The notes below the pieces were generated by a model. That model did no database searches and was not told the DNA's origin. It saw nothing but the letters and a program-made list of their open reading frames with translations. Shown piece by piece: positions 6,368-10,893 of a stretch of DNA of 10,893 bases (position 1 is its first letter; the number at the start of each line of letters is the position of its first letter). Source of the DNA: Gammaproteobacteria bacterium (lineage in GTDB: Bacteria > Pseudomonadota > Gammaproteobacteria > Pseudomonadales > DSM-25080); contig JABXIR010000124.1 of assembly GCA_013372965.1 (NCBI GenBank), positions 1 to 10,893 of the forward strand. The letters run 5' to 3'. The position numbers and the translations under genes were made by a program.

Positions 6368-7450
6368 TTACAATCGACCGGGATTACGATCGAGTCTATC
6401 TCGTTCTTCAATATCGTAAGCCGAGTCACCGATACTAAATTGCTGAATTAACTCGACTTCAACGACAAGATGAACAGCGCGCTCGAGCTGCTCACTTAAT
6501 CGTGCATTGAGCTGAGCGAGCTGAACCTCCGTGACCGTATCGATTGGAGAGCGAAGCTTTATGTCAATACGTACGTGCTCATCGAACAATGTTACGCTGA
6601 CTTCATCGAGATCGTTGCTTGAAACACTCGCTTCACTAAAATAGGGATCATTGAGCCAATCGACCACGACCACTTGCGCACGATCATCGAGTTTAATCGT
6701 TAATAGCGCAGTCGATAAAGGCCAAGCCATGAGAGCTAGAATAACTGCAACCACACTCAAACTCGACACCGATAATCGCCAAGAGCCATAGCCGCTCATT
6801 AAGTACACCAGCGCCGCGCTAAATATGATTGCGACTAAGTTGATCGCGAATAACAGCATCGCGCCCAGTGCCAGCGACCACTCATTTAAGCTGAGGCAGA
6901 TACCCGCCACGCAGAGAGGGGGAACAAGCGCGACGGCAATAGCAACGCCAGGCAACGCGTCGGCCACATCTTCGCGAGTCACGGCCACCGCCACTGCAAC
7001 GCCCGCAGCAATCGCTACACCAAGATCAATCAAGTTGGGTTGAGTTCTCGCAAGAATTTCACCCGTGAGCGACTCAAGCCCCAACATCGTCTCAATCAAA
7101 AAACCGATAGCAATCGACAATAAAACCCCGATTGTTAGGGTACTTAAGCCATGCAACTTGAGCTCTAGGTCGCTTTTGACTAATCCAAATGCAATGGCAA
7201 CGATCGGACGCATCAACGGCGCGATCAGCATTGCGCCAACGATGGTTACAGTCGAGTCGGCCATCAATCCAAGCGCGCCAATACTTGCAGCCATCGAAAG
7301 AATAAAGATGAACTGACCCGATATTCTCGAAAACTCCTCGTGTCGATGTATAAGCTCATTTTCACTGACTAAGTGTTTACGACTGCGAGCCTCGGCGCTC
7401 CGATAGAACGCTTTTAGTGGTTTAAAAAAGCGCGGATTGATAAACGTCAT
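6368..7450 (-). CDS. DUF389 (TIGR00341-like) integral membrane protein
   Basis: This 360-residue inner-membrane protein has about seven predicted membrane segments (roughly 46-63, 68-90, 102-122, 140-157, 166-188, 193-219, 229-250). A soluble C-terminal domain of about 110 residues follows. Conserved DUF389 motifs are visible: GAMLIAPLMRPI (72-83), VTREDVADALPGVAIAVALV (157-176) and GAMLLFAINLVAI (196-208). The function of the family is not established; transport is often suggested. The C-terminal domain (about 258-345) has an alternating strand/helix pattern. The SD before the ATG at 7450 is weak. It is divergent from a small lipoprotein gene and is followed on the same strand by the His-rich lipoprotein. 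Linkage to metal handling is a guess from that neighbour. Confidence 0.9.
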   Translation of the reverse strand: MTFINPRFFKPLKAFYRSAEARSRKHLVSENELIHRHEEFSRISGQFIFILSMAASIGALGLMADSTVTIVGAMLIAPLMRPIVAIAFGLVKSDLELKLHGLSTLTIGVLLSIAIGFLIETMLGLESLTGEILARTQPNLIDLGVAIAAGVAVAVAVTREDVADALPGVAIAVALVPPLCVAGICLSLNEWSLALGAMLLFAINLVAIIFSAALVYLMSGYGSWRLSVSSLSVVAVILALMAWPLSTALLTIKLDDRAQVVVVDWLNDPYFSEASVSSNDLDEVSVTLFDEHVRIDIKLRSPIDTVTEVQLAQLNARLSEQLERAVHLVVEVELIQQFSIGDSAYDIEERDRLDRNPGRL

Positions 7451-7525
7451 TTCAAGTCATTCTCTAAGTTTTATTGCTATAGTTATATTTAGTACTTTGA
7501 CGCGCTTCGGGTTGTGATGCAACAC

Positions 7526-7553
7526 TCAATTCAGCTCAAAATTGATTTTTTTT
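7526..7553 (+). repeat. Inverted repeat followed by T8 in a divergent intergenic region
   Basis: TCAATT (7526-7531) and AATTGA (7540-7545) form a 6-bp inverted repeat with an 8-nt spacer, followed by eight T residues. The shape resembles a small intrinsic terminator, but the stem is almost all A/T and so weak. It lies between two divergent genes, so an operator is equally possible. Confidence 0.3.
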
Positions 7554-7555
7554 CA

Positions 7556-7585
7556 CTAACAATGTGTACTGGAAAACATTATAAA
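7556..7585 (+). promoter_or_regulatory. Candidate sigma-70 promoter of the small lipoprotein gene
   Basis: A -35-like CTAACA (7556-7561) and a -10-like TATAAA (7580-7585) are separated by 18 bp. This would leave a leader of about 40 nt before the ATG at 7633. The -10 is good and the -35 weak. Confidence 0.35.
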
Positions 7586-7632
7586 AAATCCCGCAGCAAA
7601 TACTCGAAACCTAACTAGGATAGCGATCAAAC

Positions 7633-7926
7633 ATGAAGCCATTTAAAACCATTCAACTGACGTGGGTCTTCGTTCTAATCTTTCTCACGGCTTGTCAAAA
7701 CGCACACATTCGCGAAGAAAGCGTATGGCGTGATCGCGAAGGACAGTTACATCGCTGCGGCATTGGTGAGGGCCTTGCCCCATGCACCGATGAAGAGGGC
7801 AACGCCATTACCAACGAAGACCTAGATCGGAGCGCTGACGAGATTAATCAGCACGAGCAGGAGAACTTTGAGGAAACTGTGCGCGAACTCGAAGCCGAGC
7901 ATGCGCACGACCATCATGGCGAATAA
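7633..7926 (+). CDS. Small lipoprotein with acidic helix and His-containing tail, function unknown
   Basis: I do not recognise a family for this 97-residue protein. It has a clear lipoprotein signal: MKPFK, a hydrophobic stretch (about 8-18) and the lipobox LTAC with Cys21. Ser, Thr or Ala residues are absent right after the Cys; Gln-Asn follow, so outer-membrane sorting is likely. The mature part has a WRDREGQLHRCGIGEGLAPC segment (32-51) with two cysteines, C42 and C51, that may form a disulfide. An acidic helix (about 62-90) and a short tail with His90, 92, 94 and 95 follow. The only SD-like AGGA is far (12 nt) from the ATG. It is divergent from the DUF389 gene and its stop is 2 bp from the convergent methyltransferase stop. 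The tail hints at metal contact, as in the larger His-rich lipoprotein nearby. Confidence 0.78.
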   Translation: MKPFKTIQLTWVFVLIFLTACQNAHIREESVWRDREGQLHRCGIGEGLAPCTDEEGNAITNEDLDRSADEINQHEQENFEETVRELEAEHAHDHHGE

Positions 7927-7928
7927 TA

Positions 7929-8873
7929 CTATCGTTTAAGCACTAGAACGTCGCGGACAATAGACTCACTCATACGGTGCGCCATTCCGAGGTCATCCAC
8001 GAGAAAACCCAGTTGCTCCGCGATCTTGATCACGGCCGTTTTACGTGGGTTTTTTGCGTTAAATGAAAGTACAATCACGCCGTCTTTTTTGAGACATTGA
8101 AGCCAGTCGCTCAAGAGCGATTCGAGTAGCTGTATTAACAGAACATTTTTCTCGTTCGCGGCGTGTTGCACGCCGTAGGGCATGTCCGTAGCGATGATAT
8201 CGAAGCGTTCACCGTTGAGAAGTTGAGAACACTCACGAGCGTCACCCGTGAGCAGGCGCATCGACCGCCCTTCAGTGGAAAACGTCAGGTAGCGACCATC
8301 ACCTCGCTTGTTCTTTTTGCCGCTAAAGCCAATATCAAGCTGATGCTTCTGACGATGAACCTTACACAACTTCTTTAGATTGCGTTGAACATCGTCGATG
8401 GCTTGTGAATCGGCATCGATACCACTCGCTTTAATACCGTAGCGCATAGCCCAAAATAACGTCGTTCCCCTTCCACACATAGGATCGAGAAGTTTAATGG
8501 TTGATAGCGGCTGATCCGACTGGTAGGCAAGCCCCACGTTGATCAGTAATTGAGTGAGCACTTCAGAGGTCTTTCCCTTGTACTTAATACCCTGCACGAA
8601 GTCACCATGAAGAGCAAAATTCGGAGACACATCGAGGGGTTTCATGGCATCGCCAACCTGCTCGTAGATCCCCTGCACCCAACTCAGACGAGAGAGCGCT
8701 TCGAGATGATGAGGCTCCGTTTCGATGCAGAGCCAGTTCAGCCCAGCGACCTCAAATAATTCAGGTTTAAACTGATGGCTGATGAGCGCTAATTCAGCTT
8801 GAGCGACGTCGACTAGTTGGTGGAAGTAGGCGTGCTGGGCGAGAGGCGATATCTGCAGTGCTATGTTCATCAT
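7929..8873 (-). CDS. TRM11/Trm-G10-like SAM-dependent methyltransferase
   Basis: This 314-residue protein has a class I methyltransferase domain in its C-terminal two thirds. The SAM-binding motif I is LLDPMCGRGTTLFWA (128-142). The acidic strand-2 motif is GIDAD (151-155) and the third element is TGDAR (209-213). The catalytic motif IV is TDMPYG (229-234), where N/D-PPY is usual in amino-directed (N2-guanine or N6-adenine) enzymes. This layout matches the TRM11/Trm-G10 group that methylates guanosine in tRNA; the actual target is unknown. Residues 1-95 are unlike a classical THUMP domain as far as I can see and may be a divergent substrate domain. Two adjacent ATGs (8873 and 8870) have no strong SD, so the start is uncertain by one residue. 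It is divergent from the DUF3127 gene. Confidence 0.87.
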   Translation of the reverse strand: MMNIALQISPLAQHAYFHQLVDVAQAELALISHQFKPELFEVAGLNWLCIETEPHHLEALSRLSWVQGIYEQVGDAMKPLDVSPNFALHGDFVQGIKYKGKTSEVLTQLLINVGLAYQSDQPLSTIKLLDPMCGRGTTLFWAMRYGIKASGIDADSQAIDDVQRNLKKLCKVHRQKHQLDIGFSGKKNKRGDGRYLTFSTEGRSMRLLTGDARECSQLLNGERFDIIATDMPYGVQHAANEKNVLLIQLLESLLSDWLQCLKKDGVIVLSFNAKNPRKTAVIKIAEQLGFLVDDLGMAHRMSESIVRDVLVLKR

Positions 8874-9029
8874 AGAGGGTAAAGACCGTTGAAGAATGGG
8901 TTGGTATTCCTAGACGCTAAGTTTAAACGAAATCAACAGAAAACCGACTAAAAAATTACTTTAAAGGTAGACCCTCGAAACGTTACACTAAAACAACACA
9001 CACATACTTCACCAAAGGCAAACATTTCC

Positions 9030-9410
9030 ATGTCTCAGCGCTTCGAAATTACCGGAAAAATTCATAGCATCGGCGATACCACCGAGTACGGTCAAAATGG
9101 TTTTACTAAACGTGAATTCGTACTCCTCATGACCGGCGAAAACGAAAATCCATCCTTTCCTAACTACATTGCGCTTGAGCTCATCAAAGATCGATGTGCA
9201 CTACTCGACAGCTACAATGTCGGAGAAGAAATCAAAGTAAGCTTTAATTTAAGCGGGCGTCTTTGGCAAGCTCAAGGCAAACCAGAGCGTTGCTTTACCA
9301 GTCTTCAAGCTTGGAAGATCGATCGCTTAGGTCAAAATCAAGACGCGGCACCGGCTAGCTACGATGACGCCCCTTTCGGTCAAAGCTTTGACGACGACGT
9401 ACCCTTTTAG
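9030..9410 (+). CDS. DUF3127 OB-fold protein with SSB-like acidic tail
   Basis: This 126-residue protein matches DUF3127, a family with a predicted OB fold related to single-stranded DNA-binding proteins. The conserved start is RFEITGKIHSIGDT (4-17), then FTKREFVL, a middle strand YIALELIKDR, EEIKVSFNLSGR (67-78) and the ending TSLQAWKI. A flexible, Asp-rich linker follows (about 100-118). The protein ends in DDDVPF, close to the DDDIPF tip by which SSB recruits repair and replication proteins. Binding to nucleic acid and partner recruitment through this tip are inferred. The SD is AAAGG about 11 nt before the ATG. It is monocistronic: a strong terminator hairpin begins 11 bp after its stop. 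Confidence 0.9.
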   Translation: MSQRFEITGKIHSIGDTTEYGQNGFTKREFVLLMTGENENPSFPNYIALELIKDRCALLDSYNVGEEIKVSFNLSGRLWQAQGKPERCFTSLQAWKIDRLGQNQDAAPASYDDAPFGQSFDDDVPF

Positions 9411-9421
9411 TCTCTCTTTAT

Positions 9422-9452
9422 TGCGCGCTGGTCAACTCAGCGCGCAGCTTTT
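9422..9452 (+). terminator. Intrinsic terminator after the DUF3127 gene
   Basis: TGCGCGCTG (9422-9430) and CAGCGCGCA (9438-9446) form a perfect 9-bp GC-rich stem with a 7-nt loop. GCTTTT follows. It ends the DUF3127 transcript. The T tract is short, so read-through may be partial. Confidence 0.85.
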
Positions 9453-9714
9453 AGACCTTCACACAGAACATAAACCCGAGCGATTGCCGTCGATGCATCA
9501 GGCTTGCTCCTTCACGAAACTCCCCATAATCCTTGTTGATATTCGACATCCCCACCCAATGCACTGCACGATGAGCTAGTACGGTATCGAAGTAGCACCC
9601 GCTCGACGCTGCGTCGAAGAATGTGTCTTACGCCAACGTAGCCGCGAAAACGATTGTTCCGCTGATTGCGGTAATTGTGGTAGCTTGAATACAAATTCAC
9701 CAAGGAAGAAGACC
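9453..9714. other. Intergenic region upstream of the DUF885 gene
   Basis: No convincing gene is visible in this stretch. It holds a small hairpin, TCGACG-CTG-CGTCGA (9603-9617), with no T tract. A weak promoter-like pair, TTGCGG (9666-9671) and AATACA (9688-9693) with 16 bp between, would start transcription right before the SD AAGGAAG of the next gene. The DUF885 frame stays open upstream to a TAG at 9577-9579 but has no ATG or GTG there. Confidence 0.5.
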
Positions 9715-10893
9715 ATGAAGCAAATTATCACGGCACTCTTTTTGACGACACTGCTTGCCGCGTGTAGCCAAAACGGAAGCGACACGACACCGGAGCCCCC
9801 GCACTCCGAGGCAATTACGCTCAATAGCTGGCTTAACGAAGCGTACGACGCTCGGTTACAGCTATCACCTCTCACTCTGGCATCTTTAGGTCGAAAAGAA
9901 CGCTACGGCGAATTTGATGATGTCAGCGCTGAAGGTCAGCAAGCCGCGCTCGACATTTACCGGCAACAGATCGCGTCCATGCAGGAAGTTTTCGAGTACA
10001 GCGAGCTAAGCCCGCAGGAACAGCTTCGATACGATTACTACATTTACCTCTACGAACGTGCGGTTGCCGAAGCGGAATTTAGCGATCACGTATTCGTTTT
10101 CAACCAAATGGATGGCGTTCATACTAACTATCCACAACAGGTGATGACCTATCACGAGATTAGCTCTAAGCAAGATGCGCTCGATTACGTTTCTCGGGTA
10201 TCTGGGATGGCTGAAGCACTCCGTTTCAAACTCGATCAAGCGAAGGCAAATGCGGCTAATAATGTCCGTCCTCCACAGTTTGCCTACGAACTTGTCATCT
10301 CGGAATCGCAATCACTTATATCGGGCCAACCGTTCGATCAGAGCAACACGGACTCACCACTGTTTGACCACGCCCAAAAGGCGCTCAATGAGCTCATCAG
10401 CCAGAGCGAATTAAGCTCCGACGAGGCAGACGCGATCCGCAGTGCATTGACACAGGTATTGTTAAATGAGTTGCTTCCCGTCTATTCAGACATTATCGCG
10501 TTCGCGCAGGCTGAACTCGAATTTGCAACACCGACCGCAGTGTCTTCAGGCATTGGAAATACGCCACGCGCTGCCGAGTATTACGCGATGTTACTGAAGA
10601 GTTTTACCACCACTGACCTGAGTGCGGAAGAAATCCACCAGATTGGTTTAGATGAAGTCGCACGACTCACGATAGAGATGGAACAACTCAAAGAATCCGT
10701 CGGCTTTGAAGGCACCCTGGTCGAGTTCTTTGATTACATTCAAACCGATGAGCGCTTCTTCTACCCGAACACCGACGAAGGGCGTCAGGCCTACTTGGAT
10801 GATTCAACCAACTATATCAATGACCTGCTCGAACGTGCACCCGAGTTCTTTTCTCGACTTCCAAATACGCCACTCGAAGTACGTCGTGTCGAA
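9715..10893 (+). CDS. DUF885-family lipoprotein (3' end outside window)
   Basis: The gene opens at the ATG at 9715, with AAGGAAG 6 nt upstream, and runs 393 codons to the window edge without a stop. Family members are usually about 600 residues, so around a third is missing. The N-terminus is a clear lipoprotein signal: MKQ, a hydrophobic core and the lipobox LAAC with Cys17. A Ser/Asn/Thr/Pro linker follows, so the protein is probably anchored in the outer membrane facing the periplasm. The mature part is mostly helical with the DUF885 hallmarks LSPLTLASLG, LRYDYYIYLY, YPQQVMTYHE, and TPRAAEYYAMLLKSFTTTDL followed by the SAEEIHQIGLDEV segment. DUF885 proteins are thought to be zinc peptidase-like, with a His-Glu motif later in the chain that falls outside the window, so activity cannot be judged. 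It follows a 260-bp gap and is its own unit. Confidence 0.9.
   Translation, partial: MKQIITALFLTTLLAACSQNGSDTTPEPPHSEAITLNSWLNEAYDARLQLSPLTLASLGRKERYGEFDDVSAEGQQAALDIYRQQIASMQEVFEYSELSPQEQLRYDYYIYLYERAVAEAEFSDHVFVFNQMDGVHTNYPQQVMTYHEISSKQDALDYVSRVSGMAEALRFKLDQAKANAANNVRPPQFAYELVISESQSLISGQPFDQSNTDSPLFDHAQKALNELISQSELSSDEADAIRSALTQVLLNELLPVYSDIIAFAQAELEFATPTAVSSGIGNTPRAAEYYAMLLKSFTTTDLSAEEIHQIGLDEVARLTIEMEQLKESVGFEGTLVEFFDYIQTDERFFYPNTDEGRQAYLDDSTNYINDLLERAPEFFSRLPNTPLEVRRVE

Noticed and set aside
8876..8976. GAGGGT and ACCCTC inverted six-mers in the gap between the methyltransferase and DUF3127 genes
   Set aside because: They are about 90 bp apart and only 6 bp long, as expected by chance.
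9364..9579. Short plus-strand open frame overlapping the DUF3127 end and the terminator
   Set aside because: It reads through the terminator stem, lacks a ribosome site and shows no recognisable motif.
9580..9714. Cys-rich open frame (CVEEC ... CSADCGNCG) running in frame into the DUF885 gene
   Set aside because: There is no ATG or GTG start after the TAG at 9577-9579, and the real start at 9715 has a good SD and a complete lipoprotein signal. Five Cys codons in 45 could be chance.

Overview
The window looks like a stretch of chromosome from a free-living, probably marine gammaproteobacterium. This is inferred from gene content: an ACAD10/11-type acyl-CoA dehydrogenase operon, a YjdM protein, small lipoproteins, a DUF389 membrane protein and a DUF885 lipoprotein. 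Composition is moderate and even. I see no insertion sequence, phage gene, tRNA, rRNA or CRISPR array. Both ends cut through genes.

Region 1 (1-3664, minus strand) is a tight four-gene operon. In transcription order it encodes a short-chain dehydrogenase, a histidine-phosphatase-fold protein (TAATG overlap), an Old Yellow Enzyme-type flavin oxidoreductase, and an acyl-CoA dehydrogenase that runs off the left edge. A LysR regulator (3779-4681, plus) is divergent from it across about 114 bp with an imperfect dyad, and is the obvious candidate controller. The set suggests catabolism of an unusual acyl-CoA, possibly a 4-hydroxyacyl-CoA type substrate.

Region 2 (4682-5932) holds a YjdM/PhnA-family zinc-ribbon protein (minus) and a small AsmA-like membrane-anchored protein (plus), divergently transcribed.

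Region 3 (5937-7926) holds a histidine-rich repeat lipoprotein and a DUF389 membrane protein, both on the minus strand and probably co-transcribed. A second small lipoprotein with a short His-containing tail is divergent from them. This is the least explained part of the window and may be a metal-handling envelope module.

Region 4 (7929-10893) holds a TRM11/Trm-G10-like methyltransferase (minus), a DUF3127 OB-fold protein with an SSB-like acidic tail (plus) followed by a strong hairpin terminator, a 260-bp gap, and the start of a DUF885 lipoprotein (plus) that runs off the right edge.

Three successive convergent gene pairs have stop codons 0 to 4 bp apart. Two upstream ATGs (at 2151 and 3709) are rejected in favour of starts with good ribosome binding sites: 2115 for the flavin oxidoreductase and a GTG at 3664 for the dehydrogenase.
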